Assembly (NCBI GenBank): GCA_034440455.1
Contig: JAWXCB010000113.1
Coordinates: 34,945 to 98,944, forward strand
Length of the DNA: 64,000 nucleotides
Direction: 5' to 3'
Source: JAWXCB01 sp034440455
Lineage (GTDB): Bacteria > Bacteroidota > Bacteroidia > Chitinophagales > CAIOSU01
Shown here piece after piece: positions 1-8,503 of this stretch. Position 1 is the first letter of the stretch, and each line of letters begins with the position of its first letter. The notes under the pieces are model-generated. The model had not been told where the DNA came from. It saw nothing but the letters and a program-made list of their open reading frames with translations, and did not search any database. The position numbers were made by a program, and so were the translations under genes.

Positions 1-52
1 GAGTTCAACGCAAACTGGAATTGCCTGTTCTTAGATTCTTTTGATGAGTAGG

Positions 53-75
53 GGATGCCGGAACGAGTTCGGCAA
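53..75. repeat. Dispersed palindromic repeat, copy 1
   Basis: A GATGCCGGAAC...TCGGCA segment lies just downstream of the response-regulator stop codon. The same motif recurs inside the larger hairpin at 35731-35803. It looks like a REP-type intergenic element and could act as a 3' end for the minus-strand gene at 85-978. Confidence 0.4.
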
Positions 76-84
76 AACAAGAAC

Positions 85-978
85 TCAGTTGGCGCTGTGC
101 GAAAGCGGAATGAATACTTCCACTTCGTTGCCTTTGCCGAGATAGCGGATGTTCAACATGCTGTTTGCCATTGCGATGCCTCTGCCGTGACTATCAAACA
201 CACGGGTTTCGTCAAAGTTGAGATAGCGCGTGTAGTCAAACCCGTTGCCTTCATCTTGCACGTGTACTTTCAGTGCGCCATTTTCACGATGCAGTTCAAT
301 GGTGGCGAATTTGTTTTTGTTTTCAGGCGCGTTCAGTCTTACGCGAATTTCGTGTTCAAGATTATTCTGCTCGATGAATTGCGTTTTCTCTTCGTAGCCG
401 ATGCCCAAATTGCCATGTTCAATAGCGTTTATGAGCAGCTCGCAAATCAACAATGATTTTTCTGGCATCGCGCTCGCATTTGCAATAAGCACCGATAGGC
501 GCTGTGCTTCTTCCAGAGTGCGGATTTTAAATATTCCGCTGGACATATTCCGAAATGGATTCTGCGATTCATGCAGATGCTTTTTCAACGAACGCACCTG
601 TTCATAATCATGCACTGCCCTGCTGACAAATGATTTCAGCAGTTCTTTGTTGTAAGGTTTTGTGATATAGTAATAGGCGCCAGCGTCTATCCCTTTCTGA
701 ATATCATTTTTGTCAGAATGGGAAGTAAGCATAATGACAGGAATATCCTTGTGCCGTTCTTCTTTCTTAATCCATTTGAGCAGGTCAAGCCCGTTCATGC
801 CGGGCATTTCCCAATCAAGGATTACCGCATTGATTGAATCGCTGTCTTGCTGAATGAATTGCTTGGCTTCTTCCCCGTTGAATTTTGAAACCAATTCAAG
901 GTCTTCATTTTTGAAAGTGAACCCGAGCATCTTGTGCATACTTTGGTCGTCATCAACCGCGAGAAGTTTTATGCTCAT
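85..978 (-). CDS. Response regulator with C-terminal HATPase (RsbW-like) domain
   Basis: This is a cytoplasmic signalling protein of 297 residues. Residues 1-125 form a receiver domain with an acidic pocket (D9-D11), the phosphoacceptor Asp near residue 55 (ILDWEMPG) and the conserved Lys near 107 (ITKPY). Residues ~150-295 look like a GHKL ATPase of the anti-sigma/serine-kinase type: an N-box-like ELLINAIEHGN, a DEGNGFD G1 box and HGRGIAMA as G2. There is no dimerisation/phosphoacceptor His domain, so it is not a canonical histidine kinase. By family analogy, phosphorylation of the receiver would control binding or kinase activity toward an anti-anti-sigma partner. No such partner is encoded nearby, and no operon partner is visible. 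The fold calls are confident; the partner is unknown. Confidence 0.85.
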   Translation of the reverse strand: MSIKLLAVDDDQSMHKMLGFTFKNEDLELVSKFNGEEAKQFIQQDSDSINAVILDWEMPGMNGLDLLKWIKKEERHKDIPVIMLTSHSDKNDIQKGIDAGAYYYITKPYNKELLKSFVSRAVHDYEQVRSLKKHLHESQNPFRNMSSGIFKIRTLEEAQRLSVLIANASAMPEKSLLICELLINAIEHGNLGIGYEEKTQFIEQNNLEHEIRVRLNAPENKNKFATIELHRENGALKVHVQDEGNGFDYTRYLNFDETRVFDSHGRGIAMANSMLNIRYLGKGNEVEVFIPLSHSAN

Positions 979-1056
979 CTAATGATTTATCGTAGAGTAA
1001 AAAATATAGCCCGTTAATTGAGCATTACTACGAGAAAATGCGTAAAAATGTTGGGG

Positions 1057-2193
1057 TTATTTCACAACTATTTTCTGCGAAAACCGGCTGTTTCTGCTCT
1101 CGCCACGCAGGAAATAAATTCCCACAGGAAATTTTTCAGTTCCGTAATCTTCGTTTGCTTTCGCCCTGATTGCATACACGCGCTGCCCACTCAGGTTGTG
1201 CAGGGTGATGTTGTAAAAAACATGCGCAGCAGATTGAATCTTAAAATATAGCTGCCCGTTATTTTCAGACACAACAATTATTTTTTCTGTGAAATTAGAT
1301 GCGCCAATTCCTGTTGTAGTATCAATGGGTTCTTCAGTGGTGTCAATGGGCGTTTCAATTTGAATGAGTACGGCAAGCTCTACCGGACCCAATACACAGT
1401 TTGCCGATGTTGTTTTCGTGAGTCGCACAATTCCGGCAGTGTCTGTCCAGTTGACGTTAATTGAGTTCGTTGCTTGCCCGTTTGCGATATTTCCACCATC
1501 CACTTCCCAGTCATAATCAGAGCCGCTGTTGCCGGCAACGGAATAATTTATTGCGGATGAATCGGTAACAACATGCAGCCCGCTGATAGCGAAAGGCGGT
1601 CGCAGGATGCCGAAAGATTTTGCCGCATAAAACGAAGAATAATAATTCACGTCAAGCGCGTTGGAGCCGATGCCTCCCCCTGTTCGTAGCAACTGCCTGG
1701 GTCAACTGCGATGCCGTGTCCCATATTGCCAAACTTGTAGCGCTCCACCACCACCGTGCCGTTTGCATTGTGATACTGCTTCAATTCCACAATAGAATTG
1801 CCTTTAAAAGAGCCATCCGTGAAATCAGCAACTTGGTCTGCGCCATGCAGATTAGTAAATTGCTTCATCGTTTTCTCGTCATTATTTTCATTGATGATGA
1901 TATCGGATGTGACGTGAAAAATCGCCATGCGCAGATATGTGCCGCTGAACCCCGGATATTGCGCGCGCACGAGGTTGCCCCACTCCTGCGGTGATTTGCT
2001 TGTTAATCCGAGCGCGGCAGTATAAACTTCGAGCGACCTCGTTGCCACTTTGTACGGCAAGCCCGCCATCTCCGCACCTGCGGCAAAACGCATTCAGGTT
2101 GCCGGGATTGTTTCCGAAGTTGGAGATGCTCTGCAACTGCGCAAAGCACAGCGCAGGAAGCGCAATTAATGCGGAAAGAAAAACTGTTTTCAC
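1057..2193 (-). pseudogene. Broken secreted PHB-depolymerase-like esterase with T9SS tail
   Basis: Three frames together reconstruct one gene. The 5' part (start 2193) encodes a signal peptide (MKTVFLSALIALPALCFAQ) and SNFGNNPGNLN, the start of the mature enzyme. It then jumps, near 2093, into another frame reading FAAGAEMAGLPYK...NMGHGIAVDPG, the C-terminal half of an LpqC/PHB-depolymerase-type alpha/beta hydrolase with its catalytic His region. Roughly 150 residues, including the expected GxSxG nucleophile elbow, are missing. A second frameshift near 1680, in a run of five G, breaks the join to a PKD-like region and a type IX sorting tail ending KIVVK. The large deletion cannot be a base-calling error, so I call this a true pseudogene. 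Confidence 0.8.
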
Positions 2194-2301
2194 AGGTATG
2201 GATTGAAAGAATATATCAAATATAATGAAGATCCACCATTAGCTAAAGTTGTGCGGCAAAGAATAAATTGAGCGTGGTGTTTAATCTTTGAGTTAAGATT
2301 T

Positions 2302-2344
2302 GGCGCGTGCGAGTCTCGCTTCTTTAGCGCATTGTCTCGTAGCG
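2302..2344 (-). repeat. 44-bp dispersed element, diverged copy A
   Basis: Read on the minus strand this runs CGCTAC...GCGCTAAAGAAGCGA...CGCGCC, a diverged copy of the element at 7959-8002, 8482-8525 and 9967-10008. It lies in the intergenic space upstream of the broken esterase gene. Confidence 0.4.
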
Positions 2345-2389
2345 TATTTTACAAGAAGGCAGAGGAACCTGTATGCTATGATCATTGCG

Positions 2390-2719
2390 CTATCCGATGA
2401 AAAATGTCCGTGCGAGAATTAAAAGCAATCCCGCTGCAAATAAGATGGAAAAAATGATTTTGTTGTAACGCGCCAGTCACAGAGGCAGGTAAATATCAAA
2501 GTTGTCTTCACACACGGCAGTATATTTTCCGGCAATGGCGGTAAGCGGACATGCCCAGCCATTGAACAGCAGCACGATACATTCCGCTAAAACCAACCCG
2601 ATGGCAGCCCACGTACATGTTGTGATTGCGCCTGTAATTGCGGCATACAGAATGAAGAAGATAAGCCCTGTTAAAAAAGCCCAGATAATGGTGTGCAGCA
2701 GTTTTATCAGTTGCAGCAT
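2390..2719 (-). pseudogene. Small membrane protein gene interrupted by an in-frame TGA
   Basis: The start at 2719 opens an 80-residue product with two or three hydrophobic segments (IIWAFLTGLIFFILYAAI; AAIGLVLAECIVLLF). It stops at TGA 2477-2479 after DIYLPL. The same frame continues for 29 more codons with a sensible sequence: LARYNKII, then another hydrophobic helix, then ARTFFIG, with stop TAG at 2390-2392. One base change (TGG to TGA) therefore accounts for the stop, and a full-length product would be 109 residues with a further membrane helix. I do not recognise a named family. Other genes here use TGG for Trp and TGA as stop normally, so recoding is unlikely. Confidence 0.6.
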
Positions 2720-2771
2720 ATTCTGTGGTTAGTTCTACTTCGCTCTAAATTAAGTTTTAGGAGAAACAGAT

Positions 2772-2900
2772 TCGGTGATGCGACAATTCGATAATTCGAG
2801 ATTGAAAATAGTGCATCGGCACATCACCTAGTTATCATCCTCAAGCAAGTTGGATTTCAGAATTGGCACATCGGCATATTAGCACATTAGCACATTTTCC
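2772..2900. repeat. Degenerate short-repeat tract (GCACATTA / ATTCGATA units)
   Basis: Units such as AATTCGATAATTCGAG and GGCACATCGGCATATTAGCACATTAG (given here in pieces of a tandem pattern) repeat with a period of about 9-10 bases just upstream of the secreted protein gene. Similar tracts occur at 9892-9960, 19665-19708, 38692-38797 and 61134-61208. Confidence 0.5.
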
Positions 2901-2956
2901 CTCGCGCAACATTTTTCCCGTTTTTGAGTAAACAGGCATCGAAAAGCTGTACGACT

Positions 2957-5005
2957 ATGAGGAACATGAACTTACCCCGCGCGATTACTTTTTTGTTTAC
3001 GCTCGTTTGCCTCACGGCAACTTCCTTTGCGCAAACAATCACAATTGACAATATCAGTGACGCTACGCCTTGCGCAGGCAACACAATTGAAATTAACTGC
3101 ACCGCTTCGCAGGTGATGAATGGCAACAATATTTATCAAATTGAAATCAGCGATTCAGCGAGCAACTTCGCAAGTCCTTTGTTGATTGGCATGATTTCAA
3201 CGGTGGACGCAAATGCAAGCATTACAGGCGTGATTCCTTCAGGCATTTTGCAGAATAATAATTATTTGCTGCGCGTGGTGAGTTCAGACCCTGCGGCAAT
3301 TTCAGGAATTGAAACGATTCATATAGAATTGAACCCTGCAATTATGGTGGGCAGCAACAGCCCCGTGATTGGCGGGCAGCCGCTTGAACTTACTGCCGAT
3401 GCAGACGCAGGCAGCGCGTATTTGTGGCGTCATCCTGATGGCGTGAACACATCAACCGAACAAAATCCCATTATTGAAACTGCGCAGGCTACTGACGCGG
3501 GCGCTTACACAGTTGAAGTAACTGGCGCAAACGGTTGTAAAAACGCGGCTTCATTTTCAGTAGAGGTAAATGTTTATACGATTACGATTCCAACGCTTGA
3601 AGCAAACTATTGCGATGGCGCAACAGCCACATTCAATATGACGGTGAACCGCAATTTTGATGCAAATAATATTTTCACTGCACAGCTTTCTGACCTCACG
3701 GGCAATTTTGATAATCCTACGGTGATTGGTGAATCGCATGATTTCGCTTCGGGAGTAATGCACGTTGAGTTTCCTTCCGGTCTCACGGGCGGCAATGGCT
3801 ATCGCATCCGCATCGTGGCAAGCAGCCCGGCAATCACATCGGCAAGCAGTTCGCAATTTTACTTGCGCCCGATTCCACAGCCATACATACAGGCAAGCGG
3901 TTCGCTCACTTTCTGCGAAGGAGAAAGCGTGACTTTTACTGCGCACAATGGCGCGCAATATTTATGGAGCAACGGCTCGCAGTCGGCTTCCGTCACGGCA
4001 AGTCAAACAGGAAATTATGCGCTCACACTCACTGACCAATTCGGCTGCGTAGGCACGGAAATAAAAAGCGTTGTGGTGCATTCACCCAATCATGCTTATA
4101 TCATTCATGTAGGCTCTACGCAACTGTGCGAAGGCGAGTCAGTAAGACTTGTTGCGTATGATGGCGCGAGTTATGCGTGGAGCAATGGCGCTTATTCGCA
4201 ATCTATCACGGTGGATGAAGCGGGCAGCTATAACGTGACGGTGACAACCAGCAATGGTTGCTCAAAAGCGGCAACAGCAATAGACGTAACGGTGGTTTCG
4301 CTGCCGGATGTAACAACATCGCATAGCGGTGAAATAGAAATCTGCACGGGCGAAAGCGTGATGATTTCAGTTACGGAAGGCTATGAAAATTATTTTTGGA
4401 ATACGGGCGATGGTTCATCTGTAATTACGGTGAGCGAAGAAGGCGATTACAGCGCAATGATATTTGATGATAACGGATGCAGCGTGGTAACGGAGCCGGT
4501 GCATGTATCGGTGCATGACGCGCCTTCAACGCCAGAGGTAACATACAATTCAGGCACAGGTGAATTGTTTTGCACCGAAGGACAATTTTATCAATGGTAT
4601 AAAGACGGAGCAGAGATTGATGGAGCAGTGTATCATCATTTGCTCGTGCGCAGCGTGGATGGATTACTGGAAGGAACTTATACAGCCGAAGTTTCCAATG
4701 TTTACGGATGCAGCAAAATGTCATCAACCTATGAACTCTTTGAAGTGATTTCGGGAATTACGCAAAAGGAAAAACGCATTCTTTCGCTCTACCCGAATCC
4801 GAATGATGGAGTGTTTGAATTGGATATTCCACAGAATGCGGGAATGCACATTGTTGTCACAAACTCTATCGGCAGCGTGGTGTATGATGCAGAAAACAAG
4901 TTTGAACGCTCACAGATTGACCTCACGCATTTAAAGAGCGGTATTTACTTCCTCAAAGCGTTTGACGATGCAGGAGTTTCTTCCGTGATGTTCCTGAAGA
5001 ATTAG
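2957..5005 (+). CDS. Secreted multi-Ig/PKD-like protein with T9SS C-terminal domain
   Basis: This is an extracellular or surface protein of about 680 residues. I prefer an ATG start at 2957 (MRNMNLP), or 2966, over a TTG at 2924, because the signal peptide LPRAITFLFTLVCLTATSFAQ then begins close to the N-terminus. Successive beta-sandwich repeats follow. Motifs of the type LCEGESV...W(S)NG...I(T)V...G(S)Y.VTV.....GC recur at least four times between residues ~330 and ~540, each ending in a Gly-Cys. The last ~75 residues (LSLYPNPNDGVFELDI...LKSGIYFLKAF...MFLKN) are a classic type A sorting domain for the type IX secretion system. There is no catalytic domain, so adhesion or structural binding is likely but not shown. 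Confidence 0.8.
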   Translation: MRNMNLPRAITFLFTLVCLTATSFAQTITIDNISDATPCAGNTIEINCTASQVMNGNNIYQIEISDSASNFASPLLIGMISTVDANASITGVIPSGILQNNNYLLRVVSSDPAAISGIETIHIELNPAIMVGSNSPVIGGQPLELTADADAGSAYLWRHPDGVNTSTEQNPIIETAQATDAGAYTVEVTGANGCKNAASFSVEVNVYTITIPTLEANYCDGATATFNMTVNRNFDANNIFTAQLSDLTGNFDNPTVIGESHDFASGVMHVEFPSGLTGGNGYRIRIVASSPAITSASSSQFYLRPIPQPYIQASGSLTFCEGESVTFTAHNGAQYLWSNGSQSASVTASQTGNYALTLTDQFGCVGTEIKSVVVHSPNHAYIIHVGSTQLCEGESVRLVAYDGASYAWSNGAYSQSITVDEAGSYNVTVTTSNGCSKAATAIDVTVVSLPDVTTSHSGEIEICTGESVMISVTEGYENYFWNTGDGSSVITVSEEGDYSAMIFDDNGCSVVTEPVHVSVHDAPSTPEVTYNSGTGELFCTEGQFYQWYKDGAEIDGAVYHHLLVRSVDGLLEGTYTAEVSNVYGCSKMSSTYELFEVISGITQKEKRILSLYPNPNDGVFELDIPQNAGMHIVVTNSIGSVVYDAENKFERSQIDLTHLKSGIYFLKAFDDAGVSSVMFLKN

Positions 5006-5050
5006 CATTTTCGTTTCAAAAGCCCCAGAAAAAGAATAAGCATATTCTGA

Positions 5051-5147
5051 TTATTTCCAGCGTTCCAGCTTTGGAATGTTGCGGGTGAATAACCCCACGA
5101 GGAAGCCGCCCGGGAAGCCAAATTCTTTGAGTTTCGATTTCACAAGA
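5051..5147 (-). pseudogene. Possible gene fragment downstream of higA
   Basis: The minus strand reads as a coherent C-terminal-looking tail, VKSKLKEFGFPGGFLVGLF then TRNIPKLERWK, before a TAA stop at 5051-5053. A TAG interrupts the frame just upstream. It may be the decayed end of a gene cut when the HigBA pair arrived. I do not recognise the family, and confidence is low. Confidence 0.2.
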
Positions 5148-5148
5148 C

Positions 5149-5499
5149 CTAAGCCATCAGCACTTCATAGGGTATTCCAAAAGTTTCGTGCAAGGCTTTA
5201 ATCATCCGCTTGGAAAGTTCGCGCTTGCGGCTAAGAATTTCAGATACCTTGCTTTTATCACCAATTGCTTTGGACAGTTCCTTTCGGTCAATACCTTTTT
5301 CCTCCATCAAATATTTTAAGGCTTCCACCGCATCCGGTGCTTCAATGGGAAATTGTTCTTCTTCATACTTGTCAATCAGCGTGGCGAGAATATCCAACTC
5401 ATTTCCCTGCGGAGTACCGCTTTTCGCTCCCCACAATTCTTCCATGCGCTGGAGGGCTTCATTGTAATCGCGTTTTGTCTTGATAGGTTTAAGATTCAT
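5149..5499 (-). CDS. higA: HigA-type antitoxin (XRE helix-turn-helix)
   Basis: This is a 116-residue antitoxin and DNA-binding autorepressor. The N-terminal half (LKPIKTKRDYNEALQRMEELWGA) matches the HigA N-terminal region. The C-terminal half has an XRE-type helix-turn-helix (GIDRKELSKAIGDKSKVSEILSRKR). By family knowledge it neutralises the adjacent HigB nuclease and represses its own operon. It follows higB with one base between stop and start, the toxin-first order typical of HigBA. The family assignment is confident; activity is not tested. Confidence 0.9.
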   Translation of the reverse strand: MNLKPIKTKRDYNEALQRMEELWGAKSGTPQGNELDILATLIDKYEEEQFPIEAPDAVEALKYLMEEKGIDRKELSKAIGDKSKVSEILSRKRELSKRMIKALHETFGIPYEVLMA

Positions 5500-5500
5500 G

Positions 5501-5794
5501 TTAAATGGTTTTCGCGTTTATTTTATCGTAGGCTTTATGCGTTCCGATGAAACGAACCCATAAAATCTGTTTTTCATAATCAATTGTGGCTATCAGCCGG
5601 TAATCATTTCCTTTTATGTTGAACACCACCCTGTCGTTTCCAACTACGCTGGCATTGCCAAACTGTTCCTTCAGTCGGTTGAAATTTCTCCATTGCGCTT
5701 TTTTTATTTCTTTAAACCAGAGCTTGAGTGGAGTTTCGGAATCCGGGTATTCTTCCCAAAATTCCCGAAGCGTTTTCCGCGCAATGATTCTCAT
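5501..5794 (-). CDS. higB: HigB-type toxin (mRNA interferase)
   Basis: The product is about 97 residues from ATG 5794 (MRIIARK); an upstream ATG at 5803 is possible. The sequence follows the HigB pattern: ARKTLREFWEEYPDSE at the N-terminus, a central W(F)KE.KKA.W, VVFNIKGNDYRLIATIDY, and a C-terminal IGTHKAYDKI. In the RelE/HigB family this is a ribosome-dependent or free mRNA endonuclease; the conserved GNDYRL and THKEYDKI-like blocks are both present, so it looks intact. It is the first gene of the pair with higA. Confidence 0.9.
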   Translation of the reverse strand: MRIIARKTLREFWEEYPDSETPLKLWFKEIKKAQWRNFNRLKEQFGNASVVGNDRVVFNIKGNDYRLIATIDYEKQILWVRFIGTHKAYDKINAKTI

Positions 5795-5805
5795 TACGTG
5801 CAAAG

Positions 5806-5919
5806 CTATAAAATAGTTTCCAAAACGGAAACTTTAATCGGTAGCATTAGTTCGCCACCTTTTTCATCTTTCTTCAGCGGCATTCCGCAGCTTTGGCAGT
5901 TTTTGTAGGATTGTTCCAT
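5806..5919 (-). pseudogene. Truncated zinc-ribbon protein (37 aa)
   Basis: A short frame from ATG 5919 reads MEQSYKNCQSCGMPLKKDEK then GG. This is the start of the small putative zinc-ribbon family whose N-terminus carries CQSCGMPL. After KGG it diverges and stops at 5806-5808, so the second Cys pair and the rest of the domain are missing. It ends 12 bases upstream of the higB start. The simplest reading is a gene truncated at the edge of the HigBA insertion. Confidence 0.5.
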
Positions 5920-6046
5920 AAGGTTAGTATATCAAAAGTGCAAAACTCTTATTTGGACAATTATGTGGAATTACTGCATTTAGAAAGCAAAAATTTCACC
6001 CTTTAATTCATGAATTTTCCTTAATTTAACTGGAAAACACATCTCT

Positions 6047-7888
6047 ATGAAACGCACACTTCTGCTACTGTCATTCTTATTAACAGTTCATTTTTTACCT
6101 GCTCAACTTAATCACGTTAATCAATCTATTTACGATGTGTTAGCGAGTGCAAACAAAGAATGGTTGAGGCAACAGCCTGATGAAATATTGCTACAAAGGA
6201 ATACTATTTTTTCGACAGATGATGTGCTCATTCAGTTTCACCTTAATCAAGTGGAAACACGGTTAAGGGAGGCAAATATTACTCATTTAAGCACTGCGCA
6301 AAAAATGAACCGCGGGCTTTGCCTTAACCATCTGCATGAGTATTGGCTCACCGGAAGGTTTCCCAATAATACGCATCATACCACTCGTACCCCTTACTTT
6401 ATAGATGATTGTGGTACTGTTTGCGCTGTGGGATATTTACTGGTTAAAACAGGTCATCAGGATTTTGCAAATAGAATCAGTGAAGAAAATAATTATTTCT
6501 ATGTCCGCCAGATGAATTATCCAGAATTGCTCGCGTGGGCTGCCGAGTATGGCTTCTCAACGGATGAGTTGGCATTGATTCAAATGCCCTACATGCCTTC
6601 TTATCCAACCTTTGAATGGACGAGTGTAGAAGGGATTGATATAGTGGGAGCAGTAACTACAGTAAAAGTGGATGTGGATAGAAACGTGTTATATGTGTCT
6701 GCGGATTTTGAGTCTTTCGGAAACGGAATTGCTTCTTATGATGGTGTTGATTGGAATTATCTGGGTGATGTTGATGGAACAATTGACGTTATTGTTATTG
6801 ACAATCAGAATGTAATCGTTGGAGGAAGTTTTACAGCAGTGGGAGGAATTGCAGCAAATAATGTGGCTGTATGGAACGGCAATCAGTGGAACGCACTTGG
6901 TAATGGTCTGAATGGTGAAGTAAAAACATACGCATTTCATAATGACGATTTATTTGCAGGAGGAAGCTTTATCTTTTCCAGTAGTCAGAGCGCAATCGCA
7001 AAATACGATGGAACCTCTTGGTTGCCAGTTCCCAATGGACCAAACGGAATCGTTTATGCTCTTAAAGAATACGGAAATGGAGATTTATATATTGGGGGTG
7101 AATTTAGTAACGTAGGCAGTTTACAGGTAAAAAATTTCGTGAAGTTTGACGGGAATATTTTTTATGATATAGGTAGTTATCCTTCCTCCATTTATACCAT
7201 GGAGGTCTTAAGGGACACGCTATTTATTGCAGGACAATTCATGACAGATACCATCAATTCAACAAGGTTTGGTTTTGCAGCCTATTACAACTCGAATTTG
7301 ATTTCTCTATCTGGAGCCTCAATGTCCAGCGGGGTGGATGATTCAATTTTTATTAACTCAATAAGTGTTGCTGGAGGCAAACTTTTCATTACGGGCAAAT
7401 CGCTCTATAATTTCATAGATGGAACCTATGCTTACTACTCCGGTCAGTTAATGTATGATTTTGGAGGATATATGGTTGCACCTATGGCAGTTGCTACTGG
7501 TATCATTCACTCAGCCACTGAATATAACGGAGCAAACTTAATTGGAGGAAATTTTAATAGAATTATAAATGCAGGAACCTTCAATGAATTTACTGATGTA
7601 AGCAAATTTGCATCTACGGGGAAGATTGCAACCTCAATATCTCCGGTGGAAAGCAATCCAAATGTCTTGATTATATATGAACCCTCTAAGGTTATAATTA
7701 AGATTGGTGATACCATATCGGATGATGAATTATTATTGAATAGCATTGATGGCAGGCAAGTTCTGCTAACTAAAATTCAGGACGGAAGTTTTATGGTTGC
7801 TAACGGCAACTTTACTCCTGGCATTTACATGTATAGCTTCCGTTCAAGAGGTGAAAATGTTGATAGTGGAACTATATTACTGCGGTAA
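6047..7888 (+). CDS. Secreted beta-propeller-like protein with T9SS tail
   Basis: The product is 613 residues with a signal peptide (MKRTLLLLSFLLTVHFLPAQ). Residues ~20-185 form a compact module rich in conserved-looking blocks (LCLNHLHEYW, RTPYFIDDCGTVCAVGYLL, MNYPELLAWAAEYGFS). Residues ~195-540 contain repeated units of the form VDR..LYV.G.F....N.(I/V)A.YDG..W...G, which resemble delta-60 or kelch-like propeller blades. The last ~75 residues end in a short type IX sorting domain (ISPVESNPNVLIIYEP...PGIYMYSFRSRG...TILLR). No active site is recognisable. The gene is more AT-rich than the upstream secreted protein. It stands alone between a remnant and a repeat-bearing spacer. Confidence 0.7.
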   Translation: MKRTLLLLSFLLTVHFLPAQLNHVNQSIYDVLASANKEWLRQQPDEILLQRNTIFSTDDVLIQFHLNQVETRLREANITHLSTAQKMNRGLCLNHLHEYWLTGRFPNNTHHTTRTPYFIDDCGTVCAVGYLLVKTGHQDFANRISEENNYFYVRQMNYPELLAWAAEYGFSTDELALIQMPYMPSYPTFEWTSVEGIDIVGAVTTVKVDVDRNVLYVSADFESFGNGIASYDGVDWNYLGDVDGTIDVIVIDNQNVIVGGSFTAVGGIAANNVAVWNGNQWNALGNGLNGEVKTYAFHNDDLFAGGSFIFSSSQSAIAKYDGTSWLPVPNGPNGIVYALKEYGNGDLYIGGEFSNVGSLQVKNFVKFDGNIFYDIGSYPSSIYTMEVLRDTLFIAGQFMTDTINSTRFGFAAYYNSNLISLSGASMSSGVDDSIFINSISVAGGKLFITGKSLYNFIDGTYAYYSGQLMYDFGGYMVAPMAVATGIIHSATEYNGANLIGGNFNRIINAGTFNEFTDVSKFASTGKIATSISPVESNPNVLIIYEPSKVIIKIGDTISDDELLLNSIDGRQVLLTKIQDGSFMVANGNFTPGIYMYSFRSRGENVDSGTILLR

Positions 7889-7958
7889 CGCAGGATAGAG
7901 TAGATGTGTTGATTTACGTTTTCTGCTGCTTTGATACGAATGCCCTCCTGACGAGCAA

Positions 7959-8002
7959 CGCTGCCAGTACGACACGATAAAGAAACGAAGTAAGTACGCG
8001 CC
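7959..8002 (+). repeat. 44-bp dispersed element, copy B
   Basis: The element begins CGCTGCC and ends with the 20-base block AAACGAAGTAAGTACGCGCC (7983-8002). That block is identical to the one at 8506-8525 and nearly identical, inverted, at 9967-9987. It lies within the 250-base spacer after the secreted protein. Confidence 0.65.
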
Positions 8003-8138
8003 ACCAACTCCCCGCCAACTGGCGCAAGAATCGAGGCGTTGCCATGAGTGAGGCCTTCTTGTGCCAACCATTTGTACATTGGTTTTTAGCAACTAAAAAT
8101 TCACCTGCTAAGATTTATCTTAGAACAAAATCAGAAAG

Positions 8139-8366
8139 ATGATTACAACATACAAGTTGAATACCAATGAGCTTCCCGCGCAACTTATAGAGTTGACTCA
8201 AAAATCATTTCTAAACAAGGAAGTTGAAATAACCATTATGGAACAGGATGCGACTGAGTACCTCAAAAGCAACCCTGCAAACAAGAATCATCTTGACGAA
8301 TCAATCAAGCGCATAGAAAAAAAAAAAGGGCTGATTGACGTTGACCCTAAAACATTCAAGAAGTGA
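8139..8366 (+). CDS. Small antitoxin-like protein
   Basis: This is a 75-residue acidic/basic protein (ITTYKLNTNELPAQLIELTQ...EVEITIMEQDATEYLKSN). Its layout resembles the short antitoxins that partner RelE/YoeB-type toxins in Bacteroidota: a beta-strand N-terminal half and an extended charged C-terminus (ESIKRIEKKKGLIDVDPKTFKK). Its TGA overlaps a GTG that opens a toxin-like N-terminus (8363). The family call rests on size, style and context and was not confirmed by any search. Confidence 0.5.
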   Translation: MITTYKLNTNELPAQLIELTQKSFLNKEVEITIMEQDATEYLKSNPANKNHLDESIKRIEKKKGLIDVDPKTFKK

Positions 8367-8503
8367 AGCGTCTTCAGTTTGATACTGTTGCGTTTCAGGA
8401 TTATCATCATCGCTTCCTGCAAGTTTCATTATTCTTGATTTTTCATTTGCCAAAAGATACCCGTGAACTCCTGACGCGCATCGCTACCATAGCGATACGC
8501 TAA
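8363..8503 (+). pseudogene. Truncated YoeB/RelE-like toxin remnant
   Basis: A GTG overlapping the antitoxin stop (GTGA) opens VKRLQFDTVAFQDYHHRF. This resembles the first ~16 residues of a Txe/YoeB toxin (K..F...AF.DY). The similarity then ends, and the frame runs into the 44-bp dispersed element and stops at 8503. The catalytic part is absent. The antitoxin therefore appears to be an orphan left after loss of the toxin body. Confidence 0.4.

Noticed and set aside
2477..2479. TGA recoding (as Trp or selenocysteine)
   Set aside because: Other genes in the window use TGA as a normal stop and TGG for Trp. No Sec-type hairpin is evident after the codon.
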